Positions 35,802 to 46,911 of a stretch of DNA of 64,000 bases are shown piece after piece. The stretch covers positions 1 to 64,000 of the forward strand of contig JAGBGK010000020.1 in assembly GCA_017936005.1 (NCBI GenBank), written 5' to 3'. A program made the position numbers and the translations under genes. Origin of the DNA: Tidjanibacter sp. (GTDB lineage Bacteria > Bacteroidota > Bacteroidia > Bacteroidales > Rikenellaceae). How positions within the stretch are numbered: position 1 is the stretch's first letter; every line of letters starts with the position of its first letter. The notes below the pieces were generated by a model. The model was not told the origin of the DNA. It did not search any database and saw only the letters and a list, made by a program, of their open reading frames with translations.

Positions 35802-38471
35802 GTGGCCAAACAACCAAAAGAGAAGAAAGAGACACCTTTGATGCAGCAATACTACGGCATCAAAGCCGCCCACCCCGACGCAATTCTACTATTCAGGGTT
35901 GGCGATTTCTATGAAACCTACGGAGAGGATGCACCCATTGCAGCATCCATCCTCGGCATCGCACTCACCCGCAAGTCAAATGCAGGTGGCTTTATTGATA
36001 TGGCAGGTTTTCCCTACCACGCCATTGGCACCTACCTACCCAAGCTTGTGCGTGCAGGTCGCAGGGTGGCGGTGTGTGAGCAGTTGGAGGACCCCAAGAG
36101 TGTAAAGGGTATCGTAAAGCGTGGTGTAGTGGAGTTGGTAACCCCGGGTGTTGTAATGGACGAAAATGTACTCTCGGCCAAAGAGAACATTTTTCTTGCC
36201 GCCATACACTTTGGCGAAAAGGTCAATGGTATCGCCTTTCTGGACCTATCCACAGGCGAATTCTATGTAGCCGAGGGCAACGACTCCTACACCGACAAAC
36301 TCATCAGTAACTTCTCCCCCAGAGAGATTATCTATCAGCGTGGCTACGAAGAACGCTTTGCACAAGCCATAAGCGGACGCAACTACACCTATCGCCTCGA
36401 CGGGTGGGTTTTTAATGCCGAAATCAACCGCACAAAGCTGTGTACTCAATTTGGTGTGAAGTCGCTCAAAGGCTTTGGCATTGAGCGTATGACGGCGGGT
36501 ATTACCGCTGCGGGCGCAGTTCTCTACTACCTCGACTACACCGAGCACAAAGAGGTTGCCCACCTGAAAAGCATCTCCCGCATTGATGCCGACAGGTATG
36601 TGTGGATTGACCGCTTCACCATCCGCAACCTCGAACTTCTCGGAGCCAATAATGCGATTGGCAAAGGTGGTTTTGCGGAGGCCATAGACCGCACCTCTAC
36701 CCCTATGGGTGGCCGTTTGTTGAAGCATTGGATAACGATGCCCATCAAGGACACCGACAAACTCAATGCAAGGCTCAATGTGGTGGAGGCCCTCAAAGAG
36801 GACACCTCACTGCGTGAGTCTGTGGTGGAGTCGCTAGCGCAAATCAGCGACTTGGAGCGAATTGCGGCACGCATCGCAACCCGCAAAATCCTCCCCCGTG
36901 AGGTCATTTCGCTTGCCCACTCTTTGGCAGCCATTGAGCAGTTGCAGATAGTTCTCAACGAGAGCGAATGTGGTCAACTCCAAGAGGTGACCGCAAAACT
37001 CAACTCATTGGCAGACCAGCGCGCACACATCGGGCGCACCCTCTACCCCGATCCACAGACCAACCAGATACAAAAAGGTGGCGTCATTGCCGACGGCGTG
37101 GACCTCGAATTGGACGACCTAAGGAGTATATCACTGCGTGGTAAAGACCGCATTGCCGAGATTCAGCAACACGAGAGCGCACGCACAGGTATCCCCTCGC
37201 TGCGAGTGAGTTACAACAATGTCTTTGGCTACTATATTGAGGTGCGCAACACCCACAAGGACAAAGTGCCTGCCGAGTGGATACGCAAACAAACCCTCGC
37301 CAATGCCGAGCGATACATCACCGAAGAGCTCAAAGTGTATGAGGAGAAGGTGCTCGGTGCCGAGGAGCGCATTTTGGCAATAGAGATGCGTATTTGGGAG
37401 GAGTTAACCAACTACCTCGCCGCCACCCTACCCGAACTCCAACGCAACGCTGCCCTCATCGCAAGGCTCGACTGCCTTGCATCCTTTGCGGAGATTGCCG
37501 TTGAGAGGGGCTATTGCCGTCCGGAGGTGAGCGAGGATAATGTTATCGATATTCGCGATGGCCGCCACCCCGTGATTGAGATGAACCTTCCCGTTGGCGA
37601 GGCCTACATACCCAATGATGTCTATCTGGACGACGAGAGTCAGCAGATAATGATGATTACCGGCCCGAATATGTCGGGTAAGAGTGCACTGTTGCGACAA
37701 ACCGCCCTCATTGTGCTGATGGCCCAGATGGGCTCGTTTGTGCCGGCAAGCAGTGCACACATTGGCGTTGTGGACAAGATATTTACCCGTGTGGGTGCCA
37801 GCGACAATATTTCGCAGGGCGAGAGTACCTTTATGGTGGAGATGTTGGAGTCGGCCGCCATTCTCAACAACGTAACCTCACGCAGCCTTGTGCTGTTGGA
37901 CGAGATTGGCCGTGGTACGAGTACCTACGATGGTATTTCGATTGCGTGGGCGATGGTTGAGTGGCTGCACAACAACCCCCGAGCGAAGGCCAAAACGCTC
38001 TTTGCCACCCACTACCACGAACTCAACCAGATGGAGGAGAGCCTCGCAAGGGTTAAGAACTACAATGTGTCGGTTAAGGAGGTAAACCGCACAGTGTTGT
38101 TTTTGAGAAAGTTACAACGTGGAGGCACGGACAATTCGTTTGGTATCCACGTTGCCAAGTTGGCCGGTATGCCGAGCAAGGTTGTGGAGCGTGCCGACGA
38201 GATTTTGGCCATATTGGTAGCCTCCCACGCCGACGACTCGCTGGCGGTGGAAGAGTCGGCCGGCAAGAAGGGTAAGGGTGGTAAGGCTTCGCCCAAAGTT
38301 AAGCCCGTGCAGACCTCGCCACAGATGGGTATGCAGTTGAGTATGTTCCAATTGGAAGACCCCGTATTGGTGCAGATTAGGGACCAAATCAGGGATATCG
38401 ACATCAACAACCTCACCCCTCTCGAAGCCCTCACAACGCTCAACGAGATAAAAAAGATTTCGGGACTTTAA
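35802..38471 (+). CDS. mutS: DNA mismatch repair protein MutS
   Basis: 889 residues from the GTG at 35802. The frame is open from 35727, but that start overlaps the -7 promoter box, and family members begin just before KETPLM. MutS recognises mismatches and recruits MutL. The mismatch-binding motif VGDFYETYG is near 37. The core and clamp domains follow, then the ATPase with Walker A GPNMSGKSALLRQ near 622, Walker B LVLLDEIGRGTSTYDG, and the helix-turn-helix near 765. The C-terminal tail carries a low-complexity Lys/Gly segment (KKGKGGKASPKVK). It is divergent from the pyr operon. Confidence 0.97.
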   Translation: MAKQPKEKKETPLMQQYYGIKAAHPDAILLFRVGDFYETYGEDAPIAASILGIALTRKSNAGGFIDMAGFPYHAIGTYLPKLVRAGRRVAVCEQLEDPKSVKGIVKRGVVELVTPGVVMDENVLSAKENIFLAAIHFGEKVNGIAFLDLSTGEFYVAEGNDSYTDKLISNFSPREIIYQRGYEERFAQAISGRNYTYRLDGWVFNAEINRTKLCTQFGVKSLKGFGIERMTAGITAAGAVLYYLDYTEHKEVAHLKSISRIDADRYVWIDRFTIRNLELLGANNAIGKGGFAEAIDRTSTPMGGRLLKHWITMPIKDTDKLNARLNVVEALKEDTSLRESVVESLAQISDLERIAARIATRKILPREVISLAHSLAAIEQLQIVLNESECGQLQEVTAKLNSLADQRAHIGRTLYPDPQTNQIQKGGVIADGVDLELDDLRSISLRGKDRIAEIQQHESARTGIPSLRVSYNNVFGYYIEVRNTHKDKVPAEWIRKQTLANAERYITEELKVYEEKVLGAEERILAIEMRIWEELTNYLAATLPELQRNAALIARLDCLASFAEIAVERGYCRPEVSEDNVIDIRDGRHPVIEMNLPVGEAYIPNDVYLDDESQQIMMITGPNMSGKSALLRQTALIVLMAQMGSFVPASSAHIGVVDKIFTRVGASDNISQGESTFMVEMLESAAILNNVTSRSLVLLDEIGRGTSTYDGISIAWAMVEWLHNNPRAKAKTLFATHYHELNQMEESLARVKNYNVSVKEVNRTVLFLRKLQRGGTDNSFGIHVAKLAGMPSKVVERADEILAILVASHADDSLAVEESAGKKGKGGKASPKVKPVQTSPQMGMQLSMFQLEDPVLVQIRDQIRDIDINNLTPLEALTTLNEIKKISGL

Positions 38472-38515
38472 GCACAACACCATTATTGGCCTACGGCTAA
38501 TCACAAATCGCAAGC

Positions 38516-38559
38516 AACACAAATCACGGGTAACGAAGACGTTACCCGTGATTTGTGTT
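38516..38559. terminator. Bidirectional terminator between mutS and the outer-membrane protein gene
   Basis: Perfect 20-base arms (38516-38535, 38540-38559) with a 4-base AAGA loop. It is placed between convergent genes 45 bases after the mutS stop codon. There is no long T-run, but the stem is very stable. It shares the CGGGTAACG/TTACCCG core with the terminator at 7946. Confidence 0.8.
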
Positions 38560-38590
38560 AAGGGAGATATTATATCGTGTTGTGGTTGGT

Positions 38591-39064
38591 TTAGAAATAG
38601 AGACCAAAACCGATCTGCATTGCGCTACGCTCGCCACGCAACGAATAGCCCACCGACAGCGATGCACGGCCCATATCCAAACCTACCGCAGGAGTCAATC
38701 CATAGTTGGGTTTGCCGGCAGTGAGGTCGATGTATTGAGTGGCCTTAACATCCACAAAGGGGCTAACCTTTGCATTGAGCATACTCCACCTTGCATTTAC
38801 GAAAAGCGAGGGAACATAGTGAACATCGCTCTCCGACACCTTCCCAAACCACTCTGCACCGAAGCCGGCACCACCACCGAGATAGAGGCCATTACCAAAG
38901 GCCCAGCCGTGAGATGTGGTGATGTGAAACATATTTACGTCGGCAGCTGTGAGTTGCACATCAGCTGCGTAACCCTTATTGAAATGGAGGTTTACATTCT
39001 CACCTGCAAATGTCTGTGTTGCAAAGCCGAGTACGGCCATTGCCATAATCAAAATCTTTTTCAT
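38591..39064 (-). CDS. Small putative outer-membrane beta-barrel protein
   Basis: 157 residues with a Sec signal peptide (MKKILIMAMAVLGFATQTFA, cleavage after AFA-like TFA). The mature part alternates polar and hydrophobic residues, is rich in Gly and aromatics (GLYLGGGAGFGAEWFG, ASLSVGYSLRG) and ends in phenylalanine (GFGLYF), as outer-membrane barrels do. No named family was recognised. It stands in its own short transcript downstream of the repeat protein gene and converges with mutS. Function is unknown; a role as a small porin-like or structural barrel is inference. Confidence 0.75.
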   Translation of the reverse strand: MKKILIMAMAVLGFATQTFAGENVNLHFNKGYAADVQLTAADVNMFHITTSHGWAFGNGLYLGGGAGFGAEWFGKVSESDVHYVPSLFVNARWSMLNAKVSPFVDVKATQYIDLTAGKPNYGLTPAVGLDMGRASLSVGYSLRGERSAMQIGFGLYF

Positions 39065-39136
39065 AGTTGTTCTGTTTTTTGGGGAAATTAATAATTCAAA
39101 TATTGGTTGAAATTATGTGTTTGGTTGGGATTGGAA

Positions 39137-39346
39137 CTATTTCTCGGGGTTAACGTCGTTGCCCTGCTCGTCCTCTCCCACCCTTTCGAGGAAACGCTCC
39201 ACAAAGCCGTTTTCGATTTTCTTGTAGCCGCCAACGACACCTTTTTCGATTGCCTTGTAGCCACCCACAACGCCATTCTCAATCTTCTTGTAACCGTTCA
39301 CGACAGCCTCACCCACTTTGCCGGTTTTCAATTTGTACTCTGCCAT
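39137..39346 (-). CDS. Small tandem-repeat protein (GYKxIExGVVG repeats)
   Basis: 69 residues with three near-identical units of about 11 residues: NGYKKIENGVV, GGYKAIEKGVV, GGYKKIENGFV. A tail follows (ERFLERVGEDEQG). It has no signal peptide or membrane segment. I recall short proteins with GYKKIE-type repeats in other gut anaerobes (Firmicutes), but know no function. The periodicity suggests an amphipathic helix that could lie on a membrane surface or self-assemble. The gene is divergent from the AraC-type regulator across a region with three direct repeats. Confidence 0.75.
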   Translation of the reverse strand: MAEYKLKTGKVGEAVVNGYKKIENGVVGGYKAIEKGVVGGYKKIENGFVERFLERVGEDEQGNDVNPEK

Positions 39347-39417
39347 AATTTTCTCTTGTTTGAATTGTTGTTATTTGATTTTCACGGTGCAAAGGTGTAG
39401 CGTAATTTTGGCATAAA

Positions 39418-39517
39418 TTCCACCAAAAGACCAAAGTTTTAGCCACTTTTCCACCAAAACACCACTCCGTGGCGACAAATGGGAAAATTGTTTATACCTT
39501 TGTTCCACCAACAACCA
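39418..39517 (+). repeat. Three TTCCACCAA-type direct repeats between the repeat-protein and AraC genes
   Basis: Copies at 39418-39433 and 39449-39464 are 16-mers with one difference. A third, shorter copy is at 39503-39517. The first two are 31 bases apart, about three helical turns. AraC-family proteins usually bind direct repeats, and the repeats flank the promoter of the araC-like gene, so an operator is plausible. Confidence 0.5.
39495..39502 (+). promoter_or_regulatory. -7 box of the AraC-type regulator gene
   Basis: TACCTTTG, an exact TAnnTTTG match, 48 bases before the ATG at 39551. It overlaps the first codons of the longest frame (39479), which therefore starts too early. The third direct repeat begins one base downstream. 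Confidence 0.6.
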
Positions 39518-39550
39518 AACAGCATTTTGAAACAAATCACATTTTCGGCT

Positions 39551-40435
39551 ATGAATCAGCAACAAAAAATACCCTATCTGGAATGGCAAGATCGTTTGAG
39601 CGAAATCACCTCCAACGATATGCGCATAGGCAAGGACCTTCTACTAATCAGTGGCAAGACCGCCAACGATATGAAACACGGAGCATTCCGCACAGATGTA
39701 ACAACCGCCATCATCTACCTACAAGGCAGCGTAAGTTTTCGTGTGAATATGCGTGAGTTCAAGGCGCAAGCTCCTTGTATGGTTCTAATGCCTGCCGATG
39801 CTATCATTGAGTGTCTTGAAGTATCAGACAATGCAATCACTCGTATTATTGTGATGTCGAGGACATTTTCCGACAACATATTCTCGGCCCAAAACAACAT
39901 TCTACCACTCTACAAACACATTGTAGATAATCCTGTCATTGATCTCAGAGGTGAGGAGGATGCGTTGACAACATTCTATATGATGCTCAAAAACCTCATT
40001 CGCAACTCACAAAGTCCTTGGCGTTTGGAGGCTGCACGCCACCTCACACTCGCACTATTCTATGCCTACTCGGGAGGCAAACACGGTGCTGCGCCCACTT
40101 CGAACAAGGAGCGCAAAGATGAAATCTACACACACTTTATTGAATTGCTACAAAAGCACTACAAGCAGGAGCGAGAGATTGGCTTCTATGCCGACAAGCT
40201 CTGCATCTCGCCCAAGTACCTCTCCCGTATGGTCAAGGAGGCCTCGGGCCGTCTGGCCACGGAATGGATTGAGGATTATGTAATCACGGAGAGTAAAGCA
40301 TTGCTTTCATCCACTTCGTTGAGCATACAACAAATAAGCAACACCCTAAACTTCCCCTCTCAGTCGCTCTTCGGAAAATACTTCAAGCGCATCACTGGGG
40401 TTACCCCTCGCAACTACCGCAAGGGCGATTTGTAG
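39551..40435 (+). CDS. AraC-family transcriptional regulator
   Basis: 294 residues from ATG 39551 (MNQQQKIPYLEWQDRL), chosen because the -7 box lies upstream at 39495. The N-terminal part (about 1-170) is a cupin-like sensor (IYLQGSVSFRVN). The C-terminal 100 residues are an AraC DNA-binding domain with two helix-turn-helix units: IGFYADKLCISPKYLSRMVKEASG and SIQQISNTLNFPSQSLFGKYFKR, ending GVTPRNYRKG. The ligand and targets are unknown. The direct repeats in its own promoter suggest autoregulation and control of the divergent small-protein gene. Confidence 0.9.
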   Translation: MNQQQKIPYLEWQDRLSEITSNDMRIGKDLLLISGKTANDMKHGAFRTDVTTAIIYLQGSVSFRVNMREFKAQAPCMVLMPADAIIECLEVSDNAITRIIVMSRTFSDNIFSAQNNILPLYKHIVDNPVIDLRGEEDALTTFYMMLKNLIRNSQSPWRLEAARHLTLALFYAYSGGKHGAAPTSNKERKDEIYTHFIELLQKHYKQEREIGFYADKLCISPKYLSRMVKEASGRLATEWIEDYVITESKALLSSTSLSIQQISNTLNFPSQSLFGKYFKRITGVTPRNYRKGDL

Positions 40436-40470
40436 GCCAATAGAGAGATTTATAATGTCATAGAACAAAT

Positions 40471-40503
40471 AAAACACCCCGCCGAATTTCGGCGGGGTGT
40501 TTT
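40471..40503. terminator. Bidirectional terminator between the AraC-type gene and yidC
   Basis: Perfect 16-base arms (40471-40486, 40488-40503), GC-rich in the centre with A and T ends, separated by a single base. It serves the convergent genes on both sides. Confidence 0.9.
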
Positions 40504-40510
40504 GATTTGG

Positions 40511-42505
40511 TTATCGTTTCGAGGAACGCTGGCGTTTCTCCTGTTCACGAATCATTGCTTGTTGTTGACGCTGTGCCTCCTCCAAGCGAAGTTGCCATTT
40601 GCTCTTCTTCTTGGGTTTCTTGGCATTGGCAACCATCTTCGCACGCAGTTTCTCGTCCGTAACCGTCAGGCGGATGGCGTAGGTCTGAACGATGGTAACC
40701 ATCTGCGAGAGGAAGTAGTAGTAGCACAAACCACTCGCATAGTTGTTCATCCACATCAGCATCATAATAGGCATCATCCACACCGTCATAAACTTCATAC
40801 CGGCCATCTGGGGACCTGCACTTGCGGTTTGCTCATAGTTAATCTTCGAGTAGATGAAGAGCGTAGCCGCCATAATGAGTGCAAAGAGGCTGACGTGGTC
40901 GCCATACCACGGAATGTTGAAAGGCAAGTTCAGCACGCTATCGTAGGTCGAAAGGTCCTCGGCCCACAAGAATTTCTCGCCACGCAACTCGATAGAGGTG
41001 GGGAAGAAACGGAACATTGCAATAAGAATAGGCATCTGGATAAGCATCGGGAGGCAACCACCCATAGGGCTTACACCATATTTCTTATAGAGTTCCATTG
41101 TAGCCTGCTGGCTCTTCATCATCTCGTTCTGGTCGGTCTGGGCCTTGGGATACTTGGCCTGAATGGCCGACAACTCGGGTTTGAGAGCCCTCATCTTGGC
41201 CGACGAGAGGTAGGACTTATAGGTCAAGGGGAAGATAAGGAGCTTGATGAACAAAGTGAGCAACAGGATGATAAGACCGTAGCTACCAATATATTTGCTC
41301 AAAAAGTCGAACACGGGGATTACAATCCACCTATTCACCCAGCTCACAAGTTTACCACCCAACTGCACAATCTTCTCCAAGCCCAAGTCATACTCTTTCA
41401 ACAGCGAGAACTTGTTGGGACCAAAGTAGAACTTGAAGTTGTAGGTCTCCTTGTTATCATCAAATGGTACGCTCACCGAAGCCTTGTAGTCCTTGATGTA
41501 GCCACTGCCGGGTTTGTAGGTATCGAAGCCGAGTTGACCATTGCTGAAACCCTCGGGGGCAATCATAATCGACGAGAAGAACTGCTGCTGGAAAGCAAAC
41601 CACTCAAACTCGGTGGTGATGTTTTTGCTCTTGCTACCGCCACCGCCACGTTTGCCAATCTCGGCAATACCGAGTTTCTCCACCTTCCTATCCTCGGGGA
41701 AGCGATACGAGAGAGTGGTGTACATATTCTCGTTCTTATATCCCTTCTCGTTCTGATAGGAAGTGTTGTTCCAAGTGATGTCGAATGCGGGCACGGTCTG
41801 CATCCACTGGCTCATACCCACAAACCTCACGTCATAATCGACCATATAGTCGTTGGGGCGCAAAGTGTAAATCATCTGCAACGCTGCACCCTCACCCATA
41901 GGCAGGCTCATAACCAATCGCTGCAACACCTCGCCATTCTCACCCACAATGCTCTGCACGCCCTCGGTGCTAAAATAGTAGCCCTCAGTGTTGATTTTCG
42001 ACTCGTTGTAACCCTTACGCAGATAGAAGCCCACATCAAACTTTGCACTCTCGGGAACGAACATTTTCACCTGCTCGCCATTGCCATCCTTTGCATATTT
42101 CTTGTAGTCTTTGAGGGTCACGTCGCTAATCTTTGCACCCAGAGAGGATACACTCATCGAGAGAACCTCATTCTCCAAAGTGTACACTTGTGCCTCGCCG
42201 TGCATTGCATCCACGAGTTCCGAGCCAAAGTTTTTGGCCAACTCCTCCTCAAAGCGAAGTTGGTTTTGGGCTGTGATCGCGGCAATAGCCTCTGCTCTCT
42301 TCTGCTCGTCGTTAATCTTCTCTGCAACCTCGTGCAGATACTTTTCGGGGTGTTCGGCTCTGTCTATCGAGTCGGCCACAAAAAGTGCCCTCTGCTCGGC
42401 AAAATACGCCTCATTTGCTTTCTCCTGCTGTTCGCCAAGGTACCAACTGTAACCAAACAGAATGATACCCATAAGGACAAAGCCGATAATACTCTTTTTA
42501 TCCAT
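40511..42505 (-). CDS. yidC: Membrane protein insertase YidC
   Basis: 664 residues, the long Gram-negative form. YidC inserts and folds inner-membrane proteins, alone or with SecYEG. TM1 is at residues 5-22 (SIIGFVLMGIILFGYSWYL), followed by a large periplasmic domain (about 25-370). Four or five C-terminal membrane segments include YGLIILLLTLFIKLLIFPLTY and MGGCLPMLIQMPILIAMF, with a conserved Arg environment. The C-terminal tail is basic (KRQRSSKR), for ribosome contact. It lies 42 bases downstream of pyrG. Confidence 0.98.
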   Translation of the reverse strand: MDKKSIIGFVLMGIILFGYSWYLGEQQEKANEAYFAEQRALFVADSIDRAEHPEKYLHEVAEKINDEQKRAEAIAAITAQNQLRFEEELAKNFGSELVDAMHGEAQVYTLENEVLSMSVSSLGAKISDVTLKDYKKYAKDGNGEQVKMFVPESAKFDVGFYLRKGYNESKINTEGYYFSTEGVQSIVGENGEVLQRLVMSLPMGEGAALQMIYTLRPNDYMVDYDVRFVGMSQWMQTVPAFDITWNNTSYQNEKGYKNENMYTTLSYRFPEDRKVEKLGIAEIGKRGGGGSKSKNITTEFEWFAFQQQFFSSIMIAPEGFSNGQLGFDTYKPGSGYIKDYKASVSVPFDDNKETYNFKFYFGPNKFSLLKEYDLGLEKIVQLGGKLVSWVNRWIVIPVFDFLSKYIGSYGLIILLLTLFIKLLIFPLTYKSYLSSAKMRALKPELSAIQAKYPKAQTDQNEMMKSQQATMELYKKYGVSPMGGCLPMLIQMPILIAMFRFFPTSIELRGEKFLWAEDLSTYDSVLNLPFNIPWYGDHVSLFALIMAATLFIYSKINYEQTASAGPQMAGMKFMTVWMMPIMMLMWMNNYASGLCYYYFLSQMVTIVQTYAIRLTVTDEKLRAKMVANAKKPKKKSKWQLRLEEAQRQQQAMIREQEKRQRSSKR

Positions 42506-42547
42506 TCTTTTCTTTTTACTTTCTTTTTATTTTGTGATTCTTTCTGA

Positions 42548-44721
<2,174 letters not shown>

Positions 44722-44739
44722 ATAATAAGTTCAAGATTA

Positions 44740-46713
44740 TTACTCTTCCTGCTGCTGGCGGTCGATGAGGTTGATTTTCTCGATGGTCTCGGCCATCTCT
44801 GCCTTGGCCTTGTCGATTTTGTTCTGCACATCACGAATGAGTGCCTCGGCACCCTTCGAGTGGGCAAAGAAACCGATGTTATTCTCCAAGGTAGCAATGT
44901 CGCTCTCCAACTGTTTAACCTTGTTGTAGAGCCTATCACGCTCGTTGCGCAACTTACCGCTATTGCCCTTCATTGCGCTCACCTTATTGCGGAAACGCTC
45001 GGCATTGCGCTCCCTATCGCCACTGCGCAACTCGGCAAACAAGCGGTCAATGGCAGCCTTATACCTCTTCTGCAAGGCATCTTTCTCCTTGATGGGCACA
45101 AAGCCAATCTCGTTCCACCTGCGCTGGAACTCCTTGATGACCTCAAAGCCACCACCTGCGAGAGTTGCAGCCTCAATCTCCTCCAAGAGAGCCTTCTTGT
45201 TTGCCAAATTCTCGGCGTGCTCGGCATCCACGCTACTGAAATGCTCGGCTTTGCGTGCGAAGAAGTAGTCGCAAGCAGCCCTAAACCTCTTCCACACAGC
45301 GTCCGAGTGCTTCCTTGCCACGGGGCCAATCTCCTTCCAGCGTTTCTGCAAACCGATGAGTTCGTCGGCCGTCTTCTTCCACTGCTCACTCTCTTTGAGG
45401 GCCTCGGCAGCCTCGCAAATCTCCAACTTCATTTGGAGGTTGTGCTCCATCTCGGTCTTTATACCCTCGTAGAACGATTTCTTAATCTCAAAGAATTTGT
45501 CGCAAGCCGCACGGAAACGCTCATAAATCTTGGTATTCTCTTTGCGGGGAGCAAAGCCGATGGTCTTCCAAACCTTCTGAATCTCAATGAGTTTTTCCGA
45601 AGCCTTATTCCACTCCTTGCGGGTGGTGATAACCTGCGTTGCCAACTCCTCGGCCTTCACACACAGCTCAGTTTTCAGGTCGAGGTTGCGTTTCTGCTCA
45701 GCCTTGATACCCTCAAAATAGTCCTGGTGGGCTTTGTTGATACGCGAAGAAGCCTCCTTGAAACGCTCCCAAATGCTCTCCTTGAACTCCACAGCCACGG
45801 GGCCAATCTCCCTCCACTGCTCGTGCAAGTCCTGCAACTTGCGGAAAGCGGCCACAATCGAGCTATCCTCCACAAGTGCCTCGGCAGCCTCGCAGAGTTG
45901 CACCTTAGCCTCATAGTTACGTTTGAGGTCCAAATCACGCAACTCTTTATTTATCTTGATGTAGTTGTAGAAATTCTCAACGTGGAGATTATAGGTTTCC
46001 CAAATCTCTTTCACATTAGCCTGTGGCACAACGCCCGTATCTTTCCAACGCTGCTGCAACTCACGGAAGGTCTGGAATGTGTGATTTACTGTTTCGTTGC
46101 TCTCAACAAGCTCTTTGAGTTCCTCAATAATCTGCAACTTCACTTTGAGGTTTTCCTCTTTGAGGCTCTCCAACGAAGCCATATATTCCTCACGACGTGT
46201 GCGATATACGCCAAAAAGTTCTTTCAAGCGTACCTCGTCACCATCAACTGCGGGCTGGAAATCCTCCACTGCACCACCCTCTTCCACGAAAGCCTTGCGT
46301 GCCGCATCAACTTCCGCACGGTGGTGTTTGTAGAAGGCAACCTTCACAGCCTCCACATCGTAGCGCATATTCTGCACAGGTTTCTCTTCGAGCAGAGTGG
46401 CGAAGTAGTCAACCACTGCGCTCTTACTCATTGCGGCCAAGTCGGCCATCGAGTCGGCAATTCGGCTACTAACCTCCTCGCCATTCTCATCATTAATCTC
46501 ATCATTTTCGAGCGAGAGTTCGGGCACATCGGCTGCAAGCACAGCCTCTTCCTCCTCGAAATCCACTCTCTCAACCACAGCCTCTACCTCCTCGGCAGGC
46601 TGTACTACATCAGCCACTGCAACCTCCGCTGCGGGCTCTTGGGTAGCAATTTTCACATCTTCGGCAACGCCGACTTGTTCCTCTGGAACAGGGTTTTGAT
46701 TCTCGGTAGTCAT
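44740..46713 (-). CDS. DUF349-repeat protein
   Basis: 657 residues. An acidic, Glu/Val-rich, low-complexity N-terminus (about 1-85) is followed by at least five helical DUF349 units of about 75 residues. Each contains a line of the type LQxRWKEIGxVxxK plus W/YxRF: FRELQQRWKDTGVVP, LHEQWREIGPVAVE, IQKVWKTIGFAPRK, LQKRWKEIGPVARK and FQRRWNEIGFVPIK. The C-terminus is a coiled coil (about 560-657). The family is widespread in Bacteroidota without an assigned function. It has its own promoter at 46769-46799. Confidence 0.9.
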   Translation of the reverse strand: MTTENQNPVPEEQVGVAEDVKIATQEPAAEVAVADVVQPAEEVEAVVERVDFEEEEAVLAADVPELSLENDEINDENGEEVSSRIADSMADLAAMSKSAVVDYFATLLEEKPVQNMRYDVEAVKVAFYKHHRAEVDAARKAFVEEGGAVEDFQPAVDGDEVRLKELFGVYRTRREEYMASLESLKEENLKVKLQIIEELKELVESNETVNHTFQTFRELQQRWKDTGVVPQANVKEIWETYNLHVENFYNYIKINKELRDLDLKRNYEAKVQLCEAAEALVEDSSIVAAFRKLQDLHEQWREIGPVAVEFKESIWERFKEASSRINKAHQDYFEGIKAEQKRNLDLKTELCVKAEELATQVITTRKEWNKASEKLIEIQKVWKTIGFAPRKENTKIYERFRAACDKFFEIKKSFYEGIKTEMEHNLQMKLEICEAAEALKESEQWKKTADELIGLQKRWKEIGPVARKHSDAVWKRFRAACDYFFARKAEHFSSVDAEHAENLANKKALLEEIEAATLAGGGFEVIKEFQRRWNEIGFVPIKEKDALQKRYKAAIDRLFAELRSGDRERNAERFRNKVSAMKGNSGKLRNERDRLYNKVKQLESDIATLENNIGFFAHSKGAEALIRDVQNKIDKAKAEMAETIEKINLIDRQQQEE

Positions 46714-46768
46714 ACTCGTAAAATTTTACGTTTCACACGATGTGCGCAACACGCACACATACAACCTA

Positions 46769-46799
46769 CAAAGGTAAATTCTTTTGTCTGATTTTCCAA
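46769..46799 (-). promoter_or_regulatory. Promoter of the DUF349 gene
   Basis: On the minus strand TTG (46797-46799), a 20-base spacer and TACCTTTG (46769-46776) match the Bacteroides -33/-7 consensus, 56 bases before the ATG at 46713. Confidence 0.7.
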
Positions 46800-46870
46800 C
46801 CCATTTACAACAAAAAACCTCTTCTAAAATAATTATAGGTAAAGAGGTAGGAATTCTCGGCAAAAATCAC

Positions 46871-46878
46871 TACCTTTC
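46871..46878 (+). promoter_or_regulatory. Possible -7 box of the response-regulator gene
   Basis: TACCTTTC, one mismatch to TAnnTTTG, 34 bases before the ATG at 46912. No clear -33 element. Confidence 0.35.
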
Positions 46879-46911
46879 GGAGATTTTGGACTATTAGTGA
46901 AGAAGTACCCT

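Noticed and set aside
40062..40283. CRISPR, tRNA or rRNA genes anywhere in the window
   Set aside because: No repeat-spacer array, cloverleaf with CCA-proximal T-loop or rRNA-like stretch was seen in the gaps; a covariance-model scan was not possible.
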